Both the position numbers and the translations under genes were made by a program. The notes beneath the pieces are model-generated. The model did not search any database. It was not told the DNA's origin and worked only from the letters and a program-made list of their open reading frames with translations. Of a DNA stretch of 64,000 bases, positions 43,715 through 51,857 are shown piece after piece (positions within the stretch are counted from its first letter, which is position 1; every line of letters starts with the position of its first letter). The DNA is from VAZQ01 sp034669045 (lineage in GTDB: Bacteria > Pseudomonadota > Alphaproteobacteria > Rhizobiales > Xanthobacteraceae), in assembly GCA_034669045.1 (NCBI GenBank), contig JAXDOD010000096.1:1-64000 (forward strand). The letters run 5' to 3'.

Positions 43715-45022
43715 TCAGTTCGGCACCGTGCCGTTCTCCGCCAGCACCGCGCCGGCGAGATAGAGCGAGCCGGTGATGAGGACACGCGGCGGCGGGTCGA
43801 GGCCGAGGCCGCCGATCGCGGCGAGCGCGGCCGCGACGTCATCGGCGCTTTGCGCCGGGATGCCGACGGCGCGCGCGATGTCGGCGAGAGCATCGGCACC
43901 GAGCGTCTTCTCCTGGCGCGGGATCGGCACCGCGATGATGCGGCGCGCCAGTCCAGCGAAATTCTTCAGGAACGCCTGCGCGTCCTTGGTCGCCAGCATG
44001 CCGATGACGAGCACCAGCGGCCGCGAGACGCGCTCCTCCAGATCGGCGAGCGCGTTGGCGATGGCACGGCCGCCGTCGGTGTTGTGGCCGCCGTCGAGCC
44101 AAAGCTCACCGCCATGCGGGAGCAGCGCGGCAAGCCGCCCCTGCGCCAGCCGCTGCATCCGCGCCGGCCAGTCGACCTTGGCGACGCCGGCCTCGAAGGC
44201 GGAGGGCGGCAGTTTGAGGCCCGTGGCCGTGCGCAAGGTCGCGACCGCAAGGCCGGCGTTCTCGAACTGATGCCGGCCGTAGAGCTTCGGCGCCGGCAGA
44301 TCGAGCAGCCCGTCGTCGTCCTGATAGACTAGGCGGCCGCGCTCCTCGGTCGCGGTCCAATCCTCGCCCGCGACCTTGACCGGGGCGCCTACGCGCGCAC
44401 CCTGGCGCTCGATCACCGCGAGCGCCTCGCGCGGCTGCGATGCCACCAGCGCCGGAACGTCGCGCTTGAGGATGCCGGCCTTCTCGGCGGCGATCTTGGC
44501 GACCGTGTCGCCCAGGAATTCGGCATGATCGAAGGAGACCGGCGTGATCACGCTGGCAAGCGGGCGCTCGACGACGTTGGTGGCGTCAAGCCGCCCACCG
44601 AGCCCGACTTCGAGCAGCAGCACGTCGGCGGGATGCCGCGTAAACAGCAGAAACGCCGCCGCGGTCTCGATCTCGAACACGGTGATCGGCGCGGAGCCGT
44701 TGGCGCGCTCGCATTCGATCAATGCCGCGGCGAGCTCGTCGTCGGTCACCAGCACGCCGCCAAGCCGGAACCGTTCGTTGAAGCGCACGAGATGGGGCGA
44801 CGTATAGACATGCACGCGCCGACCCGCCGCCTCCAGGATCGCGCGCATGAAAGCGATGGTGGAGCCCTTGCCGTTGGTGCCGGCGACGTGGATCACCGGC
44901 GGCAGCCTGCGCTCCGGATGATCGAGCGCGGCGAGAATGCGCTCCATGCGGTCGAGCGAAAGATCGATCAGCTTCGGGTGAAGCTTCAGGAGCCGCGCGA
45001 CAATGGAATCGACTTCATTCAT
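43715..45022 (-). CDS. folC: Folylpolyglutamate synthase/dihydrofolate synthase FolC
   Basis: Adds Glu to dihydropteroate and folates. 435 residues from MNEVDSIVARLLKLHPK at 45022. Mur-ligase-like fold with P-loop HVAGTNGKGSTIAF, YTSPHLVRFNERFR, LEVGLGGRLDATNVV (Omega-loop region) and C-terminal ELWLDGGHNTDGGRA. It follows accD by 44 bp on the same strand; accD-folC is a standard pair in proteobacteria. Confidence 0.96.
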   Translation of the reverse strand: MNEVDSIVARLLKLHPKLIDLSLDRMERILAALDHPERRLPPVIHVAGTNGKGSTIAFMRAILEAAGRRVHVYTSPHLVRFNERFRLGGVLVTDDELAAALIECERANGSAPITVFEIETAAAFLLFTRHPADVLLLEVGLGGRLDATNVVERPLASVITPVSFDHAEFLGDTVAKIAAEKAGILKRDVPALVASQPREALAVIERQGARVGAPVKVAGEDWTATEERGRLVYQDDDGLLDLPAPKLYGRHQFENAGLAVATLRTATGLKLPPSAFEAGVAKVDWPARMQRLAQGRLAALLPHGGELWLDGGHNTDGGRAIANALADLEERVSRPLVLVIGMLATKDAQAFLKNFAGLARRIIAVPIPRQEKTLGADALADIARAVGIPAQSADDVAAALAAIGGLGLDPPPRVLITGSLYLAGAVLAENGTVPN

Positions 45023-45066
45023 GGCGCGCCACAATAGCCAGGAATTCGTGGCGCGCCGATGGCCGT

Positions 45067-45984
45067 TCAGGCACTCGTCGGCGCCGGCAGAGTTTCGATC
45101 GGCGTTTCATCCGCGGTCGGCATCGGCGACGAGGCAGGCGCCTTGGTGAGCAACCGGCACAGATTGGCGAGCGTCGCACGCAACTGGTGGCGGCTCACCA
45201 CCATGTCCACCATGCCGTGCTCCTTGAGATATTCGGCGCGCTGGAATCCTTCCGGCAGCTTCTCGCGGATGGTCTGTTCGATCACGCGCGGACCGGCGAA
45301 ACCGATCAGCGCGCCCGGCTCCGCGATCTGCACGTCGCCGAGCATCGCATAGGACGCGGTGACGCCGCCGGTGGTCGGGTTGGTGAGCACCACTAGGTAA
45401 GGCTTGCCGGCCTCGCGCAGCAACTGCACCGCGACCGTGGTGCGCGGCAACTGCATGAGCGAGAGAATCCCCTCCTGCATGCGCGCGCCGCCCGAGGCCG
45501 CGAACATGATGAACGGCGTGCACTTGGCGACCGCCGTCTCGAGCCCTTTGACCACCGCCTCGCCCGCCGCCATGCCGAGCGAGCCGCCCATGAAATCGAA
45601 ATCCTGCACGCCGACAACGATCGGCAGGCCGTCGAGCTTGCCATAGCCGAGCTTGATGGCATCGATCGTGCCGGTCTTGTTGCGCGCGTCCTTGAGCCGG
45701 TCGGCGTAGCGGCGCTCGTCGCGGAATTTGAGCGGATCGAGCGGCACGTCGGGGACCGCGATGTCGAACCAGGTCTCGCCGTCGAAGATCGACTTCATGC
45801 GCGCGGCCGCGCCCATGCGCATGTGGTAGTTGGAGCCGGGGATGACGAACTGGTTGGCCTCGACGTCCTTGTAGAACACCAGTTGGCCGGTTTCCGGACA
45901 CTTGATCCAGAGATTCTCCGGGGTTTCGCGGCGGTTGAGGAAACCGCGAATCTTCGGCCGCACGACGTTGGAGATCCAGTTCAT
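45067..45984 (-). CDS. accD: Acetyl-CoA carboxylase carboxyltransferase beta subunit AccD, zinc ribbon degenerate
   Basis: Beta subunit of the carboxyltransferase that makes malonyl-CoA. 305 residues. The core is intact: VGVQDFDFMGGSLGMAAGEA, FAASGGARMQEG, NPTTGGVTASYAMLGD and GFAGPRVIEQT. The N-terminal zinc ribbon, CxxC...CxxC in E. coli, reads LWIKCPETGQLVFYKD and VIPGSNYHMRM here, with one Cys left of four. I recall the same loss in other Rhizobiales, so it is a clade trait, not a broken gene. Encoded between trpA and folC in the usual order. Confidence 0.96.
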   Translation of the reverse strand: MNWISNVVRPKIRGFLNRRETPENLWIKCPETGQLVFYKDVEANQFVIPGSNYHMRMGAAARMKSIFDGETWFDIAVPDVPLDPLKFRDERRYADRLKDARNKTGTIDAIKLGYGKLDGLPIVVGVQDFDFMGGSLGMAAGEAVVKGLETAVAKCTPFIMFAASGGARMQEGILSLMQLPRTTVAVQLLREAGKPYLVVLTNPTTGGVTASYAMLGDVQIAEPGALIGFAGPRVIEQTIREKLPEGFQRAEYLKEHGMVDMVVSRHQLRATLANLCRLLTKAPASSPMPTADETPIETLPAPTSA

Positions 45985-46151
45985 GCAGTGCTCCGCGGCC
46001 GCGAACCCCTCTCGGCCTCATCCTTCGAGACGGGCGCTTCACGCCCTCCTGGGGACGAGGGCGGGAGCGCGCCGATGCTCCCGGTCATCGATCAACAGAT
46101 AGGGTAGCACCCAGGCGAATGATACACCCGTCCGCGGATGCCGGGGGCTGC

Positions 46152-46991
46152 TTATTCCGCCGGCCGCCCCGCCGCGCGCACGCCTGCGGCCAGGCTCGCG
46201 ACCAGGTCGGTCACCGCCTTGACGGTCTTGCCGGTCGCCTTGTTGTCCTTGTCGAGGCTTGCCTTGAGCGCATCGACCAGCGCCGAGCCGACCACGACAC
46301 CGTCGGCGCCGCTCGCGATGGCGCGGGCATGCGCGGCCGTCCGCACGCCGAAGCCGACCGCGACCGGCAGCCTGGTATGGCGCTTGATGCGCGCGACCGC
46401 GCCCGTGACCTTCGACGTATCGGGCGCCGCCATGCCGGTGATGCCGGTGATCGAGACGTAGTAGACGAAGCCGGAGGTGTTCGCGAGCACCGCCGGCAGG
46501 CGTTTGTCGTCGGTCGTCGGCGTGGCGAGACGGATGAAGTTGAGGCCGGCCGCGAGCGCCGGCAGGCACAGCTCGTCGTCCTCCTCGGGCGGCAGGTCGA
46601 CCACGATGAGGCCGTCGACGCCGGCGGATTTCGCATCCGCGAGGAACTTGTCGACCCCGTAGATGTAGATCGGGTTGAAGTAGCCCATCAGCACGATCGG
46701 CGTCGTGTCGTCCGAGGTGCGAAAGCCGCGCACCAAAGCGAGCGTCTTCTTCATCGTCTGCCCGCCCTCGAGCGCGCGCAGGCCCGCGGCCTGGATCGCC
46801 GGGCCGTCGGCCATCGGATCGGTGAACGGCATGCCGAGCTCGATCACGTCGGCGCCCGCTTGCGGCAGCGCCTTGAGGATCGCGAGCGACGTCTCGGCGT
46901 CGGGATCGCCGGCTGTGAGGAACGTCACCAGCGCGGCGCGGCCGTCGCTCTTCAACTCGGCGAAGCGGCGGTCGATACGCGTTGCACTCAT
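46152..46991 (-). CDS. trpA: Tryptophan synthase alpha subunit TrpA
   Basis: Cleaves indole-3-glycerol phosphate to indole and glyceraldehyde-3-phosphate. 279 residues from MSATRIDRRF at 46991. Catalytic Glu51 and Asp62 lie in VIELGMPFTDPMADGP; phosphate-site segments are YVSITGITGM, AVGFGVRTAAHA and VVVGSALVDAL. It is separated from trpB by an inserted DUF559 element and a small membrane-protein gene, so its expression may differ from trpFB. Confidence 0.97.
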   Translation of the reverse strand: MSATRIDRRFAELKSDGRAALVTFLTAGDPDAETSLAILKALPQAGADVIELGMPFTDPMADGPAIQAAGLRALEGGQTMKKTLALVRGFRTSDDTTPIVLMGYFNPIYIYGVDKFLADAKSAGVDGLIVVDLPPEEDDELCLPALAAGLNFIRLATPTTDDKRLPAVLANTSGFVYYVSITGITGMAAPDTSKVTGAVARIKRHTRLPVAVGFGVRTAAHARAIASGADGVVVGSALVDALKASLDKDNKATGKTVKAVTDLVASLAAGVRAAGRPAE

Positions 46992-47014
46992 GTGCCGCGG
47001 CCGGCTGCGATATA

Positions 47015-47063
47015 CTTCTCCCCGGCGGGGAGAGGTCGGCCGCGCAACGGCCGGGTGAGCGGG
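47015..47063. repeat. Left inverted repeat flanking the DUF559 gene
   Basis: Double hairpin: TCTCCCCGGCGGGGAGA followed by GGTCGGCC and CGGCCGGGTGAG. It aligns, in inverted orientation, with 47418-47465 over its full length with roughly four of five bases identical. Its outer edge lies 23 bp upstream of the trpA start. Confidence 0.82.
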
Positions 47064-47411
47064 CTGGAGCATTTCAAGCCAAGAGCACGAAAGCTCCGCG
47101 CATCGCAACCAAGCGCCGAAGCGCTGCTTTGGCAGGCTCTCAGAAACAGGCAGTTGGCGCGATGGAAATTCCGCCGCCAACACCCGATCGAGCGATACGT
47201 CGTGGATTTCGTCACGATCGATGGCAAACCGATCGTGGAGGTCGGTGGGGTTACACATTCGACACGAGCGGAACTAAAGCGAGATTGCGATCGCACCCGC
47301 ATCCTTGAATTATGCGGGCTGCACGTCATGCGAGTCTCCAATGTCGACGTGTACGAAAACAGGGAAGGAGTCCTTGAATTGATCGATCGGACCCTTAGAA
47401 CGGTGGAATAG
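47055..47411 (+). CDS. DUF559 endonuclease-domain protein (Vsr-like fold)
   Basis: 118 codons from a GTG at 47055; no ATG is available and the start is uncertain. Opens FKPRARKLRASQPSAEALLW, then QALRNRQLARWKFRRQHPIE, YVVDFVTIDGKPIVEV and the end LHVMRVSNVDVYENREGVLE. This is the DUF559 pattern (E..LW..LRNRQL..KFRRQ.PI..Y.VDF), a PD-(D/E)xK/Vsr-like nuclease. In most members VEVDGxxH follows; here it is VEVGGVTH, so one acidic residue is lost. It lies antisense to the trp genes and between inverted repeats. Confidence 0.72.
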   Translation: MSGLEHFKPRARKLRASQPSAEALLWQALRNRQLARWKFRRQHPIERYVVDFVTIDGKPIVEVGGVTHSTRAELKRDCDRTRILELCGLHVMRVSNVDVYENREGVLELIDRTLRTVE

Positions 47412-47417
47412 ACGAAT

Positions 47418-47465
47418 CCCCTCACCCGGCGCCTACGGCGCCGACCTCGCCCCGCCGGGGAGAGG
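47418..47465. repeat. Right inverted repeat flanking the DUF559 gene
   Basis: CCCCTCACCCGGCGCCTACG, then GCGCCGACCTCGCCCCGCCG, then GGGAGAGG: the inverted counterpart of 47015-47063. It starts 7 bp after the DUF559 stop and is followed by the ACCGAGTTCGCGGCGC tag also seen near other repeats of this window. Confidence 0.82.
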
Positions 47466-47483
47466 TAAACCGAGTTCGCGGCG

Positions 47484-47744
47484 CTACTGTCCATTTCGCC
47501 CCGGTCCCTTCTGCCGCCGCTCCCGCCTCGCCGCGAGGCGCACATTGACGGTGCCGAGCATCAAGCACCCGATCGACGAGATCACATAGAGCCACTCCTT
47601 GTTCGCGATCAAGGGTCCGGGAAGCATCACCCGCGCGCGCAGGAAATACGCGAGGTAGGCCGCCGACACGGCGATCATGATCCATCCGACGACCTTCTGC
47701 CTGCTGATCACGATGCATCCCGAATGCTCGGCCAGTCCGATCAC
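47484..47744 (-). CDS. Small membrane protein of unknown function inside the trp cluster
   Basis: 86 residues from a GTG at 47744 that overlaps the trpB stop (GTGA). Two hydrophobic helices (VVGWIMIAVSAAYLAYFLRA; WLYVISSIGCLMLGTVNVRL) and a basic tail (RRERRQKGPG). The overlap implies translation coupled to trpB. No known family. It may simply be a passenger gene; a link to tryptophan synthesis is not indicated by its sequence. Confidence 0.6.
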   Translation of the reverse strand: MIGLAEHSGCIVISRQKVVGWIMIAVSAAYLAYFLRARVMLPGPLIANKEWLYVISSIGCLMLGTVNVRLAARRERRQKGPGRNGQ

Positions 47745-48961
47745 GCGCCGTGGCGTTCCAGATAGTCGGCGACGCTCGCGAGGTCCTTGTCGCCGCGGCC
47801 CGAGAGATTGACCACCATCAGGTGGTCCTTGGGCTTGTGCGGCGCGAGGTCCGCGACCCGCGCCAAGGCGTGCGCAGGTTCCAGCGCCGGGATGATGCCT
47901 TCAAGCCGCGAGCAGAGCTGGAAGGCGGCGAGCGCCTCCTGGTCGGTTGCCGAGAGATATTTCACGCGCTTGATGTCGTTGAGCCAGGCGTGTTCCGGCC
48001 CGATGCCGGGATAATCGAGGCCGGCGGAAATCGAATGCGCCTCCTGGATTTGCCCGTCGCCGTCCATGAGCAGGTAGGTGCGGTTGCCATGCAGCACGCC
48101 GGGCTTTCCGCCCGCCAGCGAGGCGGCGTGCTGGCCGGACGTCAGGCCGTGCCCGGCCGCTTCCACGCCGTAGATCTCGATCTGGGTGTCATCGAGGAAG
48201 GGATGGAACAGCCCCATCGCGTTCGAGCCGCCGCCGATGCAGGCGATGAGCGAGTCCGGCAACCGCCCTTCGGCCTTCTGCATCTGCTCGCGGGTTTCAC
48301 TGCCGATGATCGACTGGAAGTCGCGCACCATCATCGGATAGGGATGCGGGCCGGCCACCGTGCCGATGCAGTAGAACGTGTCGGCGACGTTGGTCACCCA
48401 GTCGCGCAACGCCTCGTTCATCGCGTCCTTGAGCGTCTTCGAGCCCGACTCGACCGGCCGCACCGTGGCGCCAAGCGCCTTCATGCGCAGCACGTTCGGC
48501 TTCTGCCGCTCGACGTCGACCGAACCCATGTAGACGATGCATTCAAGCCCGAACTTCGCGCACAACGTCGCGGTCGCCACGCCGTGCATGCCGGCGCCGG
48601 TCTCCGCGATGATGCGCGGCTTGCCCATGCGGCGCGCCAGCATGATCTGGCCGAGCACATTGTTGACCTTGTGCGCGCCGGTATGGTTGAGGTCTTCGCG
48701 CTTGAGATAGATTTTGGCGCCGCCAAAATGCGCGGTCATGCGCTCGGCGAAATAGAGCGGGCTCGGCCGGCCGACATAGTCCACCAGATAACCGGTCATC
48801 TCCTTCTGGAAAGCCGGATCGTCCTTGGCGTCCGCATAGGCCTGCTCCAGCTCCAGGATCAGCGGCATCAACGTCTCGGCGACGAAGCGGCCGCCATAGA
48901 TGCCGAAGTGCCCGCGCTCGTCGGGGCCGGTGCGGAAGGAATTGGGCTGCTGGATGGTCAT
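47741..48961 (-). CDS. trpB: Tryptophan synthase beta subunit TrpB
   Basis: PLP enzyme that condenses indole with serine. 406 residues, TrpB1 type. PLP Lys98 in NHTGAHKVNN, catalytic Glu in IIAETGAGMHG, phosphate-binding CIGGGSNAMG, and YGVEAAGHG. The start overlaps the trpF stop by 4 bp and the stop overlaps the following small gene, so it belongs to a tightly coupled message. Confidence 0.98.
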   Translation of the reverse strand: MTIQQPNSFRTGPDERGHFGIYGGRFVAETLMPLILELEQAYADAKDDPAFQKEMTGYLVDYVGRPSPLYFAERMTAHFGGAKIYLKREDLNHTGAHKVNNVLGQIMLARRMGKPRIIAETGAGMHGVATATLCAKFGLECIVYMGSVDVERQKPNVLRMKALGATVRPVESGSKTLKDAMNEALRDWVTNVADTFYCIGTVAGPHPYPMMVRDFQSIIGSETREQMQKAEGRLPDSLIACIGGGSNAMGLFHPFLDDTQIEIYGVEAAGHGLTSGQHAASLAGGKPGVLHGNRTYLLMDGDGQIQEAHSISAGLDYPGIGPEHAWLNDIKRVKYLSATDQEALAAFQLCSRLEGIIPALEPAHALARVADLAPHKPKDHLMVVNLSGRGDKDLASVADYLERHGA

Positions 48962-49635
48962 GCGCTACTCGCAACTTTACGAGCGCCGGTATCGGCCGCC
49001 GCGCGTGCGGCGCGAATGAAGGCGCGAATCTTCTCGGGGTCCTTGTCGCCGGGGGCGCGCTCGACGCCCGAGGACACGTCCACGCCCGGCGCGCGCGTGA
49101 TGCGCAACGCCTCGGCGACGTTGTCGGTGTCGAGCCCTCCCGACAGCATGAACGGCACGGCTCGGTCGACGCTGTCCAGCAGCCGCCAGTCGAAGCTCTT
49201 GCCGAGCCCACCCGGCCGGGTCGCCGCGCGGGGCGCGCGGGCGTCGAACAGGAGCCGGTCGGCGACCTTGGCATAGAGGCGGATCGATGCGAGATCGGCG
49301 CGTTCCGCAATCGGCAGCACCTTCACCACCGGCAGCCGGAAGCGCGTTCGCACCATGACCACCCGGTCCGGGTCCTCCTTGCCGTGGAGTTGCAGCGCAT
49401 CGGGCTGCAAGGCCTCGATCGACGCCGCCAGGACATCGTCGTCGGCATCGACCGAGAGCGCGACCTTCTGCGCCCGCCCGCGCACCCGCGCGCCGAGCAC
49501 GCGCGCCGCCTCGAAACCGAGATGCCGCGGCGACGGCGGGAAGAACACGAAGCCGACCATGTCGGCGCCCGCCTCGAGCGCCACGTCGAGCGCTTCCGGC
49601 GTCCGCAATCCGCAGATTTTGATCAGCACGCTCAT
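48958..49635 (-). CDS. trpF: Phosphoribosylanthranilate isomerase TrpF
   Basis: Amadori rearrangement step of tryptophan synthesis, 225 residues, TIM barrel. The catalytic Cys is in IKICGLRTPEAL; the catalytic Asp and phosphate site are seen in LFDARAPRAA, FMLSGGLDTDNV and VDVSSGVERAPGDKDP. Its ATG overlaps the stop of a 36-codon leader ORF, and its stop overlaps trpB. Confidence 0.97.
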   Translation of the reverse strand: MSVLIKICGLRTPEALDVALEAGADMVGFVFFPPSPRHLGFEAARVLGARVRGRAQKVALSVDADDDVLAASIEALQPDALQLHGKEDPDRVVMVRTRFRLPVVKVLPIAERADLASIRLYAKVADRLLFDARAPRAATRPGGLGKSFDWRLLDSVDRAVPFMLSGGLDTDNVAEALRITRAPGVDVSSGVERAPGDKDPEKIRAFIRAARAAADTGARKVASSA

Positions 49636-49742
49636 ACGCCAGTCCGCTCAATCGATGGGATCAGCCGATTGACCGGATGCTTGGCCTCGACCGCCGCTCG
49701 ATGCAGGCGCAGGATCGCGCGGTTGATGATCGGTACGTTCAT
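49632..49742 (-). CDS. Possible 36-residue leader peptide coupled to trpF
   Basis: An ATG at 49742 opens MNVPIINRAILRLHRAAVEA and ends ...SIERTGV with a TGA that overlaps the trpF ATG (ATGA). GAGG lies 8 nt upstream, within a small palindrome at 49746-49761. It contains no Trp codons, so classical trp attenuation is not supported. It may be a translational-coupling leader or chance. Confidence 0.4.
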   Translation of the reverse strand: MNVPIINRAILRLHRAAVEAKHPVNRLIPSIERTGV

Positions 49743-49745
49743 GGC

Positions 49746-49761
49746 CCAAACCTCGGTTTGG
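49746..49761 (-). promoter_or_regulatory. Palindrome containing the Shine-Dalgarno of the trpF leader ORF
   Basis: On the minus strand CCAAACC-GA-GGTTTGG is a perfect 7-bp stem with a 2-base centre (or a 6-bp stem with a CGAG loop). The GAGG that would bind 16S rRNA is inside it. It could regulate ribosome entry or be an operator. Confidence 0.4.
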
Positions 49762-49846
49762 ATTGTACCACAGGTCATCCAAGACGGTGGCTACTCGCAA
49801 GCGGCAAAGAAAAATGGGCCGCCGGGGTTGTTGCCCGCCATCGCCT

Positions 49847-50221
49847 TCACCCCGCCGGCGGCGGGATGGTCAGTCGCGGCGCGTCGACGACGGACATCGA
49901 CGGCGGCGGCTCGGTCACCCCGCCACGCGTCTTCATCCGGTCAAGCTCGCGCCGCAGCTCGCGCGCCTCGGCCTCGAAATGCCGCGCCCGCCAGCGCCAT
50001 TTGCCTTGCCCGAGCCAGGCCGCGATGCCCCCCAGAATGACGCCGCTGATGAGCAGGGCGAGGATCAGCGCGAACAGCGGCATCGAGAGCGACAGCGCGG
50101 GCTGCGACGAGTTGAACGGGTCGAGCGAGATGACCACGCTCTGGCGGTTCGCCACCGCGAAGGCGATGAAGACGACCGCGATCGGCACCAGGATCAGCGC
50201 AGTAAGGATTTTGCGGATCAT
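49847..50221 (-). CDS. LapA-domain (DUF1049) membrane protein
   Basis: 124 residues from MIRKILTALILVPIAVVFIA at 50221. Two transmembrane helices (about 6-24 and 47-70) flank ANRQSVVISLDPFN, the conserved LapA-family segment (xxNxxxVxxxxxPF). The C-terminal tail has a coiled coil (ARHFEAEARELRRELDRMKT). LapA/LapB proteins of E. coli control LPS assembly, but single LapA-domain proteins in alphaproteobacteria are uncharacterised. Position between trpF and ihfB is usual for rhizobia. Confidence 0.85.
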   Translation of the reverse strand: MIRKILTALILVPIAVVFIAFAVANRQSVVISLDPFNSSQPALSLSMPLFALILALLISGVILGGIAAWLGQGKWRWRARHFEAEARELRRELDRMKTRGGVTEPPPSMSVVDAPRLTIPPPAG

Positions 50222-50326
50222 GATCGAGCACTTTCGGCGTTCGTATCCCGCACGCAATGCAGCGTGAATCGTCGTGACGCGTAGCGATGCACTGCTGATC
50301 CGGGACCGCTACAGGCCGGAACGGTG

Positions 50327-50614
50327 TTACGGCGCGGCGCGGTTGAGGCGCTCGCGCATTTCCTTGCCGGTCTTGAAGAATGGCACCGACTTCTTGTCGA
50401 CCGAGACGTGCGCGCCGGTGCGGGGATTGCGTCCGGTGCGGGCCGGCCGGTTCTTCACCGAAAAGGCGCCGAAGCCGCGCAGCTCCACCCGGTCGCCGCG
50501 CGCCATGGCGGCGATGATCTCGCCCAGGATGGCGTTGACGATGTTCTCGACGTCGCGCTGGTAGAGGTGGGGGTTCTGCGTCGCAATCCGCTGCACAAGC
50601 TCGGATTTGATCAT
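50327..50614 (-). CDS. ihfB: Integration host factor beta subunit IhfB
   Basis: DNA-bending nucleoid protein; pairs with IhfA. 95 residues from MIKSELVQRIA at 50614 (GGGGAG upstream; the ATG at 50626 lies in the Shine-Dalgarno context). HU/IHF fold with VELRGFGAFSVKNRPARTGR and NPRTGAHVSVDKK, including the Pro that intercalates into DNA. It follows sppA by 45 bp. Confidence 0.96.
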   Translation of the reverse strand: MIKSELVQRIATQNPHLYQRDVENIVNAILGEIIAAMARGDRVELRGFGAFSVKNRPARTGRNPRTGAHVSVDKKSVPFFKTGKEMRERLNRAAP

Positions 50615-50659
50615 CGTGCTCCCCATCTCGCGGCCCTTTCCTCGAGTCTATCCGAGGCC

Positions 50660-51646
50660 CTAGTTGGCCGTCGGAGGGTGCCAAAGCGCCAGAAGACCGT
50701 CAAGGTTGAGTCGTTCGATGGCCCGCACCGCCCCCCACTCCTCGACATGACGCGCGAACCCGCTCAACCCGAGCGCGTCGAGGGTCGCGATCGCCGCCGT
50801 ATGCAGGAACGGCAGGTCGCTGAGGCGGTCGCGCAACCGATAGTCGCGCACCGGGGTCTTGGGATCGATGTTCTTTTCCTTGGCGAGCCAGGCGACCGCG
50901 GTCCTCTCGTCGCCAAGCTCGTCGACGAGCTTGAGGCCGACGCCTTGTCTGCCGGTGAACACGCGGCCGTCGGCGACACGGTCCAACGCCGCCTCGTCGA
51001 GTTGCCGGCGGCTTTTCACCAGGGCGCGAAACCAAGCATAGGAGTCCATGACGATCGACTCGATCGCCGCGCGCGCTTCCGGACTGGTGGGCTCGAAGCC
51101 GTTGGGCGCGGCCTTCAACGGCGAGGACTTGATCTCCTCGACCCGGATGCCGAGCGTCTTCAGTGCGTCCGTGAAGTTGGGATACTGGAACAGGACGCCG
51201 ATCGAGCCGACCAGGGACGTTTCTCCCGCAATGATATAATCGGCGGCCAAGGCGGCAATGTAGCCGCCGGAGGCCGCGAGCCCATCGACCACGACCGCCG
51301 TCGGCTTCTGCTCCTTCAGGCGCTTGAGCGAATCGTACAGTTCCTCGGAGCCCGACGTGGTGCCGCCGGGACTGTTGATGTGCACGATCACGGCTTTGGC
51401 CGGCGAGGTTCCCAATTTCTCCAGCGCCTCGACACGCTCGCGATCGGTCCGGATGAGGCCGGTGATGGTGACGCGCGCAATCGATCCTGCGGACTGTCCG
51501 GTCAAGATGCCGATGCCGGGCGCGCGCGTCGCCGCTCCCACCGCGATCACGGCACAGATCGCCAGGAGAACCGCGAAGACGCGCCAGAAGGTCAGCTTCC
51601 GGCGCATCCGGCGGCGGTCCACGATGGTATCGGCATCGAGCGACAT
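50660..51646 (-). CDS. sppA: Signal peptide peptidase SppA (36K type)
   Basis: Membrane serine protease that degrades cleaved signal peptides. 328 residues; one N-terminal transmembrane helix (about 20-40, WRVFAVLLAICAVIAVGAA). ClpP-like fold with the nucleophile Ser126 in VDGLAASGGYIAALAAD and the general base Lys178 in IKSSPLKAAPNGFEP. It has the single-domain length of the 36K type, unlike the duplicated E. coli SppA. Lies between rpsA and ihfB as in other rhizobia. Confidence 0.95.
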   Translation of the reverse strand: MSLDADTIVDRRRMRRKLTFWRVFAVLLAICAVIAVGAATRAPGIGILTGQSAGSIARVTITGLIRTDRERVEALEKLGTSPAKAVIVHINSPGGTTSGSEELYDSLKRLKEQKPTAVVVDGLAASGGYIAALAADYIIAGETSLVGSIGVLFQYPNFTDALKTLGIRVEEIKSSPLKAAPNGFEPTSPEARAAIESIVMDSYAWFRALVKSRRQLDEAALDRVADGRVFTGRQGVGLKLVDELGDERTAVAWLAKEKNIDPKTPVRDYRLRDRLSDLPFLHTAAIATLDALGLSGFARHVEEWGAVRAIERLNLDGLLALWHPPTAN

Positions 51647-51813
51647 GGCTCGTCTCCCGCGATGAAGCGGCCGCGACAGTGCAGCCGCGGGGCACGCCGG
51701 TCAATGGCAGGGATAACCGGCCGCAATTGTGGCAAAGACTTTCGAAACACCGGCACGCCGGCCACCTTTCGGGTTTGGCCCGAAGATGTCATCGCCTTCC
51801 GGGAAAGAAGCAT

Positions 51814-51840
51814 GAGCCCCCGGGGCAAGCCCGGGGGCTC
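51814..51840 (-). terminator. Rho-independent terminator of rpsA
   Basis: GAGCCCCCGGG pairs with CCCGGGGGCTC around a 5-base loop, 17 bp after the rpsA stop. Read on the minus strand it is followed by ATGCTTCTTTCC, a weak T-rich tail. It separates rpsA from sppA. Confidence 0.8.
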
Positions 51841-51857
51841 CTGGTGCGGTCGAGCCG

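Noticed and set aside
45067..45984. accD as a damaged gene because of missing zinc cysteines
   Set aside because: The frame and the carboxyltransferase core are intact and, as far as I recall, other Rhizobiales share the loss.
47015..47465. Classical insertion sequence
   Set aside because: No DDE or HUH transposase is encoded; the ORF is a DUF559 nuclease-like protein, so it is reported as a separate kind of element.
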